Source: Spirochaetota bacterium (lineage in GTDB: Bacteria; Spirochaetota; Spirochaetia; SZUA-6). From it: a stretch of DNA of 10,041 bases. Numbering within the stretch: position 1 is the stretch's first letter; every line of letters begins with the position of its first letter. The notes under the pieces are model-generated. The model saw only the letters and a program-made list of their open reading frames with translations. It was not told the DNA's origin and made no database searches. A program made the position numbers and the translations under genes. Positions 1-7,009 of the stretch are shown here, in pieces. The DNA lies in NCBI GenBank assembly GCA_003641675.1, contig QNBI01000035.1, positions 1 to 10,041 of the forward strand, given 5' to 3'.

Positions 1-180
1 TGGCTATTTGTTAAAGCGGGAGGCGACGGCGGTATTATTGATCCTGTTCACCTCTCTGTTGAAAAGCTCAAAGAGGTTAATACAGAGGCGGAGGATTTTA
101 AGCTTGCAAGGGCTGTACTGGACGGGAGCGATCTCTACGGTGTGGAATATATAGCGGCATACAGAGACGGCAGGGTCTAA
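1..180 (+). CDS. Probable methyltetrahydrofolate:corrinoid methyltransferase-like protein, C-terminal end (partial)
   Basis: Frame 1 is open from the first base to a TAA at 178-180, giving the last 59 residues of a protein that starts outside the window. The tail contains AGGDGGIIDPV (residues 6-16 of the fragment) and ends LARAVLDGSDLYGVEYIAAYRDGRV. This resembles, from memory, the last strand and helix of pterin-binding TIM-barrel methyltransferases of the AcsE/MtgA kind, where a 'GxDxxIxDP' strand is followed by a helix with an aromatic-rich end. Such enzymes pass methyl groups between tetrahydrofolate and a corrinoid protein. The next gene is a methylene-THF reductase only 45 bp downstream on the same strand, which supports a one-carbon role. 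Only the C-terminus is visible and no catalytic residue can be checked, so the family call is tentative. The presence of a real coding end is much surer than the name. Confidence 0.55.
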   Translation, partial: WLFVKAGGDGGIIDPVHLSVEKLKEVNTEAEDFKLARAVLDGSDLYGVEYIAAYRDGRV

Positions 181-210
181 AAAGTTTTAAAAGATAGAGC
201 AATAAGCTCC

Positions 211-217
211 GGAGGTG
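211..217 (+). promoter_or_regulatory. Ribosome binding site of metF
   Basis: GGAGGTG lies 8 nt before the ATG at 226. It is the strongest Shine-Dalgarno match in the + strand block and fixes the start of the reductase gene. The downstream etfB and etfA lack an equally good, well-spaced site and seem to rely on overlap with the gene before. Confidence 0.8.
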
Positions 218-225
218 TGTGAAAA

Positions 226-1032
226 ATGAATATAGAGAACAGTATAAAGAGATTCCATGTGGAAGTTCTGCCTCCAAAACAGAATGCGGAAAACCTGGAA
301 GAGCGGCTTGAAAAATTTGCAGATCGTTATACGAGAGTGGTTGAAGAGGACTACTGCGCCTGTATAACGGATAATGCGATGGGGCATCTTTCATTTCAGG
401 GAACAGAACTTATAGAAGAGCTGGAACTCCCTGTAAAACCGGAAAATGTTATGATTCACCTTAATACCTTTCATACTAAAAAAGACCTTGATAATATTCT
501 AAATTCATGCGCGGAGAGGGGAATTAAATATATCCTCGCTGTAACGGGAGACGGTAGCCCGAGACTTCCAAAGCTTAGACCCTTAGATCTTGGAATTAAC
601 GGGTTGGAATCTGTGACATCTGTTGAGCTTCTAAATTATATAAAAAACGAATATCCGGGATATTTTACACTTGGAGTAGCATTTAACCCTTATGAACCTG
701 AACAGCATGAGTTTAATAAAATGAGGCGTAAAATAAACGCCGGAGCCGAGTTTGCAATTACTCAGCCTGTTGTAGAGCAGAATGAAGCAGTTGAAAAAAT
801 GCTTAAAGAGTTTGATATTCCTGTTGTTGTGGAAGCCTGGATGTCCAGGAAGCTTCACCTTTTATCGGAATGTGTCGGGTATGAAATACCGGAAAATACA
901 GAGTATGACCCCGTTGCGAACCTTGAAAAGTTAATGAAGAACTACCCGGACTGCGGTGTATATCTCGCGCTTTTAAACTATAAGAGGCAGTTTCCTCTCT
1001 TAAAGGAAATGAGGAGCTATGCAGGCAGATGA
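226..1032 (+). CDS. metF: Methylenetetrahydrofolate reductase (MetF family, short form)
   Basis: This 268-residue protein has the fold signatures of the FAD-dependent MetF family, which interconverts 5,10-methylene-THF and 5-methyl-THF in the cytoplasm. Visible landmarks are VEVLPPK near residue 12 (the equivalent of FEFFPP, with the catalytic Glu kept as E13), VTGDGSP at about 106-112 (the Asp of the RGD-like folate-binding loop) and KINAGAEFAITQP at about 169-181 (the conserved TQ pair). It is somewhat shorter than the usual 290-310 residues. It carries no C-terminal zinc or corrinoid domain. The start is set by a good Shine-Dalgarno sequence 8 nt upstream. Its stop overlaps the etfB start (ATGA at 1029-1032), and a probable methyl-THF methyltransferase lies just upstream. 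I infer that it works in a catabolic or acetogenic one-carbon route, with the downstream ETF as electron carrier, rather than only in methionine synthesis. Confidence 0.88.
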   Translation: MNIENSIKRFHVEVLPPKQNAENLEERLEKFADRYTRVVEEDYCACITDNAMGHLSFQGTELIEELELPVKPENVMIHLNTFHTKKDLDNILNSCAERGIKYILAVTGDGSPRLPKLRPLDLGINGLESVTSVELLNYIKNEYPGYFTLGVAFNPYEPEQHEFNKMRRKINAGAEFAITQPVVEQNEAVEKMLKEFDIPVVVEAWMSRKLHLLSECVGYEIPENTEYDPVANLEKLMKNYPDCGVYLALLNYKRQFPLLKEMRSYAGR

Positions 1033-1817
1033 AAATAGTTGTTTGTGTAAAACAGGTGCCGGGAACCACAGATGTAAGTATTGATCCGGAAACAAAAAGG
1101 CTTGTTCGTGAAGGAGTTGAAATAATGATGAATCCCTTTGATACTTATGCTCTGGAGGAAGGGCTCCTGTTGAAAGAAAAGCATGGCGGTGAAGTAATTG
1201 CCCTCTCTATGGGGCCTAAACGTGCCGAGCTTACCTTAAGGGAGGCTCTTGCATGCGGAGCGGACAGGGCAATTCTTTTAAACGACAGAGCGCTTGGAGG
1301 TTCGGATACATTTGCCACAAGCTATGCACTTTCTAAGGCTGTAAAAAAGATAGGTGAGGTGAATCTGGTTCTTTGCGGCAAACAGGCTATAGACGGAGAT
1401 ACCGCCCAGGTAGGCCCAGGTATTGCAGCCCATCTTAAATGGCCCCAGGCAACGTATGTATCGCGCTTAATAGATTCCAAAGAGTCAATACTTACGGTAG
1501 AGCGCATGCACGAAGCAGGTAATGATGTGTGCGAGGTAGAACTTCCCGCTGTTTTAACAGTGCTTAAAGATATAAATATCCCGCGTATTCCTACGCTTAA
1601 AGGCCGGCTTGCATCACGGACAGCGGAAATTCCTGTTTGGGACGCATCGTTTATAGGCGCTGATCCTGCTAAAATAGGGCTGGATGGTTCTCCTACCCGT
1701 GTAGTTACGACAAGAAAACCGGATGCAAGAGATAAACATACGGTTGTCCTGGATGGAAGTGCTTCAAAATCTGCCGGAGAACTTGTTAAAATTCTTAAAT
1801 CGCGGATAAAACTATGA
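1029..1817 (+). CDS. etfB: Electron transfer flavoprotein, beta subunit
   Basis: A 262-residue EtfB of normal length. ETF is a cytoplasmic heterodimer that carries electrons between a flavoenzyme and a quinone, NAD or ferredoxin partner. Diagnostic features are the N-terminal MKIVVCVKQVP, the nucleotide-binding stretch CGKQAIDGDTAQVGP at about 116-130, and LPAVLTV followed by NIPRIPTLKG at about 172-192, which is the family signature region. The DGDTAQVGP form is the one I associate with ETFs of anaerobes, including electron-bifurcating types. Mitochondrial-type ETFs instead read IDDDCNQTGQ there. The ATG overlaps the metF stop by four bases and the gene overlaps etfA by four bases, so the three are almost certainly co-translated. 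GAGGAG at 1011-1016 is a possible but distant Shine-Dalgarno site (12 nt). No acyl-CoA dehydrogenase gene is adjacent. Confidence 0.96.
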   Translation: MKIVVCVKQVPGTTDVSIDPETKRLVREGVEIMMNPFDTYALEEGLLLKEKHGGEVIALSMGPKRAELTLREALACGADRAILLNDRALGGSDTFATSYALSKAVKKIGEVNLVLCGKQAIDGDTAQVGPGIAAHLKWPQATYVSRLIDSKESILTVERMHEAGNDVCEVELPAVLTVLKDINIPRIPTLKGRLASRTAEIPVWDASFIGADPAKIGLDGSPTRVVTTRKPDARDKHTVVLDGSASKSAGELVKILKSRIKL

Positions 1818-2911
1818 TTGTAAAAGATAACGAGTTGTTAAAGGAATACAGAGATGTCTGGGTGCTTGCCGAGGTAGCAGGCGGCAGGGTGAATAAGGTT
1901 TCCTACGAGCTCTTAGGTATAGCAAGAAAACTAGCCGATAAACTGTCGGCTGTAAAAACACCCGTACCGGCGAATACGTCAGCCGCTTCAGGATCCGTGG
2001 TTGCACAGCTGGTGCATGAAAGGCCGGCGGCTAAGAGCCATGTAGTTTGTGTTGCCCTTGGCAGCGGAATAGAAAAAGCAGCGGAAAGTTTTTTTTACTA
2101 CTATGCGGATAAGGTAATAATGGTGGATGATCCAGCTCTAAAGACCTTTAATGATACTATTCATGCCGCTGTAGTATCCAGGCTAATAAAGAAATACAAA
2201 CCTGCAATACTTATTTCCGGAGCAACAAGCAGGGGAAGAAGTGTTATGCCACGTATTGCAGTGCAGATAGAAACAGGATTAACGGCGGACTGTACAGGTC
2301 TTGATATAGAGCCGGAAACAGGCCTTCTTCTGCAGACAAGGCCGGCCTACGGCGGAAATATAATTGCAACAATAAAAAGCGAACATCACAGGCCTCAGAT
2401 GAGCACCGTACGGCAGGGTGTGTTTAAAGCCCCTGTTCCAGATAAGTTCTTAAAGGGAAAAATTATACGCGAGAGTATTTATGATGATGAAAAGAAAAGC
2501 GGTCTTACAGTCATAAAAGAGATGATAAGTGAGGACTCCGGTATTAATCTCTCCGATGCAGATGTTATTGTTACCGGGGGCAGAGGCGTTAAGGGTCCGG
2601 AGGGCTTCGAAGTAATAGAAGACCTTGCTAAGGGGTTAAGGGGGGCTGTAGGTGCAAGCAGAGCCGCAGTTGACGCAGGGTGGATTTCCTATGCTCATCA
2701 AGTGGGGCAGACAGGTCAGACTGTGCATCCGAAAATTTACATCGCCTGCGGTGTTTCCGGGCAGATACAGCATCTTGTCGGTATGCAGTCGAGCAGTTTC
2801 ATAGTGGCTATTAATAAGGACCCCGAAGCGCCGATTATGAAACTTGCAGATGTTGCAATTGTGGGAGATCTTTTTGAAATAATACCTGAGCTTGTTAGGG
2901 TGCTGAAATAG
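1814..2911 (+). CDS. etfA: Electron transfer flavoprotein, alpha subunit
   Basis: A 365-residue EtfA, partner of the upstream EtfB. The C-terminal FAD-binding domain is clear: TGGRGV at about 254-259, GASRAAVDAGW at 280-290, GQTGQTVHP at 298-306, and GVSGQIQHLVGM at 313-324, then FIVAINKDPEAPIMKLADVAIVGD, the family signature. The N-terminal domain (about residues 14-210) is the usual Rossmann-like half. Length is slightly above the common 320-340 residues, with an extra low-complexity loop at about 47-65. No ferredoxin-like [4Fe-4S] cysteine cluster is visible, so it is the plain form rather than the clostridial long form. The ATG overlaps the etfB TGA (1814-1817), and no strong Shine-Dalgarno sequence precedes it, which suggests translational coupling. 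The gene ends 3 bp before the stop of the convergent kinase gene. Confidence 0.96.
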   Translation: MIVKDNELLKEYRDVWVLAEVAGGRVNKVSYELLGIARKLADKLSAVKTPVPANTSAASGSVVAQLVHERPAAKSHVVCVALGSGIEKAAESFFYYYADKVIMVDDPALKTFNDTIHAAVVSRLIKKYKPAILISGATSRGRSVMPRIAVQIETGLTADCTGLDIEPETGLLLQTRPAYGGNIIATIKSEHHRPQMSTVRQGVFKAPVPDKFLKGKIIRESIYDDEKKSGLTVIKEMISEDSGINLSDADVIVTGGRGVKGPEGFEVIEDLAKGLRGAVGASRAAVDAGWISYAHQVGQTGQTVHPKIYIACGVSGQIQHLVGMQSSSFIVAINKDPEAPIMKLADVAIVGDLFEIIPELVRVLK

Positions 2912-2914
2912 CTT

Positions 2915-4417
2915 TTAAAGCAGGTCTAAAAATGCATCCCTGTAGGCCGGTAAGCCAGGGAAGTCCATTTTATTTATAGTTTTTGTTTCCATTTTAAAGC
3001 TGCTTCCAAGTGAGTTAAGTTCTCTGCCCTCGTATGCGGATTTTGCCGTTAAAGCGGCACCGAATGCAGATGCTTCTTTAATATTGGAGAGGAAAAATTT
3101 AGAATTAGGAAATAGAGAAGATACTAATAAATTATAACCCTCATTCTTTCTAAAGCCACCTTCTGTAAAGACTGTCATTCCGTCTTTTATTCCTGCCCGA
3201 TTAAACGCCGTTTCTGTCTGTACAGCAAGGGAGATGTTTAAAACGGCTCGTGCCGTCACAGGGTCATTAAAAAATGCAGGAATATCTTTTGCGTATTCCG
3301 TATCGGATATATCAGAGTAGAGATATCGCTTTCCGTTTTCATATACCCTTGGAGTGGAATCGGGAAATTGCCCGCTTCCCTTTAATAGACTGGGCAGGAT
3401 AAAGAGTTTCTTCTCTTTAACTATCCGTTTATAGGTTAATTCATTAAAATCCGGCAGGCTTTTAATCCCGTTGACCTTCTGAATAATTTTCATATAGGCA
3501 TCGTGTTCCAGACCGCCTGTAAAGATAGTTGTTTTTACAGGAGTGCCGAAGGCAGAGAGATTGTAAAAGACAACTTTACCGAGCTCTTCATCGGAGAAAT
3601 AAACCTTATCCATGGGGTGCATTACGACGCACCACGTACCTGTTGAATTAAGAACAAATTCGTTTCCTTCCTTAATTAAATAGGGAAGAAGCGAAGCATT
3701 GGAGTCGTGTATTCCCGGGGTAACTAACGTATCTCTGGACAGACCTGTTGCAGAGGCAATATCCGGCTTTATTCTGCCAAGCACAGAAGCGGGCTTTAAA
3801 ATATTTGCGGGAAGCTTGTTAATTATATTTAATCTTTCCGCCACTAAAGACCAGTTGTTTCTTTTAAAATCCCATAGGTAGCTATGGCAGCCTGCGTATG
3901 TATAATCCGCTGCTATTTCTCCGGTTAGGAAAAAGCTGAAATACTGCGGGTAGAGAAGAAAGTACTCTGTACGGTTGTAGGAATCCGGGTATTTGTTTTT
4001 TATGTAGAATATCCCTTTGGCAATATTTAAAAGAGTTCCGAATTTAGGTGTTGCAGTGATTTTTTGAAGCTCTATAGGGTTTCCCGCAAGTCTGTAAAAT
4101 TCATTATGAAAGGACGCTCCCGGTTCATTTGTATAGGATACAACCGGCATGGAAGGTTTTCCGTTTCTTCCTATGCTGACAAAGGTGGCTCCCTGAGTAC
4201 TGAATGCAATAACTTTAATAGGGTACTTTTTAGAATATCCGGACAGACTTTTTAAAATCCAGTTATTTATACCATCTATATCCTCCACCTCTATATCGCC
4301 GGTTTTCAACATTGGAAAGACAGAATATGTAGAGGCAAGTTCTTTTAGGTTGTTGTCGAAAAGTATTAGCTTCTTATTTGTCTTTCCTATATCAAAAACC
4401 GCAATGACATAGTCCAT
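2915..4417 (-). CDS. FGGY-family carbohydrate kinase, probable L-rhamnulokinase
   Basis: A 500-residue cytoplasmic sugar kinase and the last gene of the rhamnose operon. FGGY features in order: an N-terminal phosphate-binding loop VFDIGKTNKK (about 7-16), GIHDSN at 235-240 with D238 as the likely catalytic base, the second phosphate motif NSTGTW (257-262), and the adenosine-site loop TEGGFRKNEGYN (418-429). The operon context (isomerase and rhamnulose-1-phosphate aldolase) predicts phosphorylation of L-rhamnulose at O1. The sequence is not of the E. coli RhaB type; the GIHDSN form and overall layout are closer to the FGGY kinases often labelled L-fuculokinase-like. So substrate is inferred from context, and L-fuculose or another ketose remains possible. 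GGGAGA (minus strand, 4425-4430) is spaced 7 nt from the ATG, and only 2 bp separate it from the rhaA stop. Confidence 0.87.
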   Translation of the reverse strand: MDYVIAVFDIGKTNKKLILFDNNLKELASTYSVFPMLKTGDIEVEDIDGINNWILKSLSGYSKKYPIKVIAFSTQGATFVSIGRNGKPSMPVVSYTNEPGASFHNEFYRLAGNPIELQKITATPKFGTLLNIAKGIFYIKNKYPDSYNRTEYFLLYPQYFSFFLTGEIAADYTYAGCHSYLWDFKRNNWSLVAERLNIINKLPANILKPASVLGRIKPDIASATGLSRDTLVTPGIHDSNASLLPYLIKEGNEFVLNSTGTWCVVMHPMDKVYFSDEELGKVVFYNLSAFGTPVKTTIFTGGLEHDAYMKIIQKVNGIKSLPDFNELTYKRIVKEKKLFILPSLLKGSGQFPDSTPRVYENGKRYLYSDISDTEYAKDIPAFFNDPVTARAVLNISLAVQTETAFNRAGIKDGMTVFTEGGFRKNEGYNLLVSSLFPNSKFFLSNIKEASAFGAALTAKSAYEGRELNSLGSSFKMETKTINKMDFPGLPAYRDAFLDLL

Positions 4418-4419
4418 AT

Positions 4420-5706
4420 CTATTTCTCCCGTTTTAACAGAACATTTTCCGTATATTCTTCTACATTGTTAAGCCATTCCGAGCCTGCAGGGACACCGCT
4501 CTCAATACAAAACTTATCCCATACACTTCCCATGGGCAAGGTTTTAAATTCCTCGAGAAGTGCAAGCCTGTCTCCGAGATTTCCCTCCTCTTCGGCCTGT
4601 ATAAGCAGGTGCGTAGGTTCAAGAAGTACGGAAAGAATAGCCTTTAAAGCTGCGCGGCTCCCTGTTACCCAGGCTGTTATTCTGTTAATGCTCGCATCAA
4701 AAAAATCAAGAGCAAAATGTATTCGGTTAAAGGCATTACAGTGTTTAACTTCCTGAGCAATAGAAAAAATCTGGTCATTAAGGGTAACAACGTGATCGCT
4801 GTCCCATCTTAAACCCCGGCTTAAATGAAGCAGGAGCTCTTTGGAGTATATTAGGACAGAGGATATTTTATCGGCGATACTCTCCGTAGGGTGGAAATGG
4901 CCGGAATCGAGACAGAGTATTAGCCCTTTTGTAAAAACATACCCTAAGTAAAACTCATGTGAGCCTACAACGTAAGCCTCGGAACCTATTCCGAAGAGTT
5001 TGCTTTCCACAGAGTCCAGCAGGTACCGTGAGTCGTACTGTTTCTCGTATATCTCATCCAGGGAGTCCTTTAATATTTTGCGCGGTGTTAATCGGTCGGC
5101 CGGCATATCTTTTGAACCGTCGGGAATCCAAAGATTATTTATGCAGGGGCTGTCCAGTTCCTTTCCTATTGTAAATGCAATTTCCCTGCATGCCTCTGCA
5201 TGGCGAATCCAGAAAGACCTTATATTTCTATCCCGGCTTGCAAGAGTATAACCGGAATCCGCAAGGGGATGGGAAAAAATTGTCGGGTTAAAATCCAGCC
5301 CGATTTTGTTTTTTTTCGCCCAGTCTATCCAGTTCTTAAAGTGTTCCGGTTTAAGCTGATCCCTTGTTACCTCTCTGTCCCCGGTTTCGGCATATACTGC
5401 GTGGAGGTTAATCCGGTGTTTGCCAGGTATTAAACTCATAGCTTTTTCCATGTCCATACGAAGTTCTTCCGGAGTGCGGGCTTTCCCCGGAAAGTTACCT
5501 GTTGCAAGTATTCCCCCTCCGGTAAGTCCCTCCTTGCCTTTTTCAAAGCCTGTAACGTCATCACCCTGCCAGCAGTGCATGGACAGAGGGATATTCTTAA
5601 TGGTATTAAGAACGTTATCTGTGTTTACACCGTAAAGTGAATAAATTTCTTTAGCTCTTCCGTAGTTTTCCTCTATTTTGTCCTTTGATATAGACGGATA
5701 CTTCAT
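4420..5706 (-). CDS. rhaA: L-rhamnose isomerase (RhaA type)
   Basis: A 428-residue metal-dependent aldose-ketose isomerase converting L-rhamnose to L-rhamnulose. It closely follows E. coli RhaA along its length: SMHCWQGDDVTGFE at 42-55, ATGNFPGKAR at 68-77, PEHFKNWIDWAKKN at 120-133, LDFNPTIFSHPL at 137-148, and VESKLFGIG at 233-241. The metal and substrate ligands known from E. coli fall at the same numbers here: E234, D267, H270, H294, D302, D304 and D334. It should therefore be active. The start ATG overlaps the stop of the upstream PHP gene (ATGA, 5703-5706) and has a strong Shine-Dalgarno sequence GGGAGGA on the minus strand at 5714-5720, 7 nt away. The divergent Pseudomonas-type isomerase (RhaI) can be ruled out by this similarity. 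Confidence 0.97.
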   Translation of the reverse strand: MKYPSISKDKIEENYGRAKEIYSLYGVNTDNVLNTIKNIPLSMHCWQGDDVTGFEKGKEGLTGGGILATGNFPGKARTPEELRMDMEKAMSLIPGKHRINLHAVYAETGDREVTRDQLKPEHFKNWIDWAKKNKIGLDFNPTIFSHPLADSGYTLASRDRNIRSFWIRHAEACREIAFTIGKELDSPCINNLWIPDGSKDMPADRLTPRKILKDSLDEIYEKQYDSRYLLDSVESKLFGIGSEAYVVGSHEFYLGYVFTKGLILCLDSGHFHPTESIADKISSVLIYSKELLLHLSRGLRWDSDHVVTLNDQIFSIAQEVKHCNAFNRIHFALDFFDASINRITAWVTGSRAALKAILSVLLEPTHLLIQAEEEGNLGDRLALLEEFKTLPMGSVWDKFCIESGVPAGSEWLNNVEEYTENVLLKREK

Positions 5707-6995
5707 GTTTTTGTCCTCCCTATTTTTGCAAATACTTCTATCCTCTCCTTAAGGTTGGGATACTTAAGCTCCGTAGCTTTCGAAAAAAAACCGTTGTCTG
5801 CATTTTCTGTTGCCAGCCTTTCGTGTCCTATTAATGCCCATGTTGCCTCTACAAGGTTGTCGAAATCCCCTCCTGAAATTGCTTTGCCTGTAAAGGACTG
5901 GCGCGGTGAGTTTATATCTTCCCCGCTTATCTGTAGAAAGTTAAACCTGTCGCAGAGTTTCCTTACACGGATAATTTGTTCCATTGTGTTTCTTGTAGGC
6001 ATGTATGTAATGGCTCTAAATCCCAGTTTCTTTAAAACCGTAAAGAGTTCCTCCAGATAGGAATCCTCGAATTTTTGAGCCTTCTTGTCTCCTGTAACGG
6101 ATTCGGCTATATCACCTAAGTAGGCGTAGGCGGAAATTGCATTAATAGATTCGGCAAAATCAACGACCTTTTCTATATCCGGGCATTCGTAAGAAGCAGG
6201 AATATAGAATAATTTTAAAAGCTCGCTTTTAAGAACTCCCATGAGATCGTACTGATAGTATTCATTATCCCGGTCAAGGATAAAGGTGCGTATTTTTCCT
6301 GCAAGCTCTAAATTAAGGCTGTTCTGTAAAAATTCCGCTAATCTTCTACCTTTCCCGAATCTCTTTATAAATTTATCTGCAAGGGCAAACAGGATATGCC
6401 TCTCCGTAACAGTTCCGCCATCACTGTACTTTGAGATAGGAAGAATATCTGTGTCAAAATTAACCGATATTTCCCATTTTGAAAAATAATCGTTTATTTT
6501 TTCTGTCATTTTTCTGTTTCGTTTAATCCGTTCGCGAATAAAGGGCCTAAAAAAATCGTTTACACTCTCTATGTATTCATGCGGTATGCCGTGCAGTACA
6601 ACATACGCTGTGGAAAGCTGGTCCGGGTGGTTAATGCGCCTGCCTTTAAGCTTTGTATTGGAAAAATCGGCCCTGCATTCCATTCCCACTGTGACGGGAA
6701 GCCCCGTTATTTCTCCGGCACGTATAAATTCCTTAGCACCCGCTGCATTGTCGTGGTCCACTATTCCTGCGGTATCGAGTCCGGCGGTGAAGGCTTGCCA
6801 AACAGCTTTTACGGGAGAGTAGGGGGAAAAGGAGTACCATGTGTGGATATGGTTGTTAACAAGTCCCTTTTGGTTTGTCCGGCGTGCAGCAATGCCTTTT
6901 AATGTACCGTCACTAACTAAATTCATAAGCTTCTTAAGACTGTCAAGCCGAATCTGCGTATTACTATTGTTTAGATCTAATATCAATTTTTCCAT
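5703..6995 (-). CDS. PHP-domain protein of unknown function in the rhamnose operon
   Basis: A 430-residue protein with a PHP-type metal-dependent phosphoesterase domain. The N-terminal PHP motifs are visible: HIHT at 49-52 (the HxH pair), IVDHDN at 78-83 (Asp-His-Asp), GMECR at 104-108 (the Glu ligand) and HG at 135-136. Possible later ligands are H200 and D360 in the ISGEDIN stretch, which replaces the common GSDxH motif. About 45 residues of helix precede the PHP core. PHP enzymes act as phosphatases or nucleases; this one has no polymerase or histidinol-phosphatase features that I can see. It sits between the aldolase/dehydrogenase and rhaA genes and overlaps rhaA by four bases, so it is part of the sugar operon. 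A small-molecule phosphatase acting on a pathway intermediate or side product is plausible but unproven. AGGA (minus strand, 7001-7004) precedes the start by 5 nt. Confidence 0.85.
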   Translation of the reverse strand: MEKLILDLNNSNTQIRLDSLKKLMNLVSDGTLKGIAARRTNQKGLVNNHIHTWYSFSPYSPVKAVWQAFTAGLDTAGIVDHDNAAGAKEFIRAGEITGLPVTVGMECRADFSNTKLKGRRINHPDQLSTAYVVLHGIPHEYIESVNDFFRPFIRERIKRNRKMTEKINDYFSKWEISVNFDTDILPISKYSDGGTVTERHILFALADKFIKRFGKGRRLAEFLQNSLNLELAGKIRTFILDRDNEYYQYDLMGVLKSELLKLFYIPASYECPDIEKVVDFAESINAISAYAYLGDIAESVTGDKKAQKFEDSYLEELFTVLKKLGFRAITYMPTRNTMEQIIRVRKLCDRFNFLQISGEDINSPRQSFTGKAISGGDFDNLVEATWALIGHERLATENADNGFFSKATELKYPNLKERIEVFAKIGRTKT

Positions 6996-7009
6996 TTTTA
7001 TCCTGCTTG

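Noticed and set aside
2938..2960. Possible terminator after etfA: CCCT/AGGG plus GGC/GCC stem within the kinase 3' end
   Set aside because: The stem is short with a 3-nt bulge, and the first T-rich stretch comes about 8 nt later. The sequence is also explained as kinase coding DNA.
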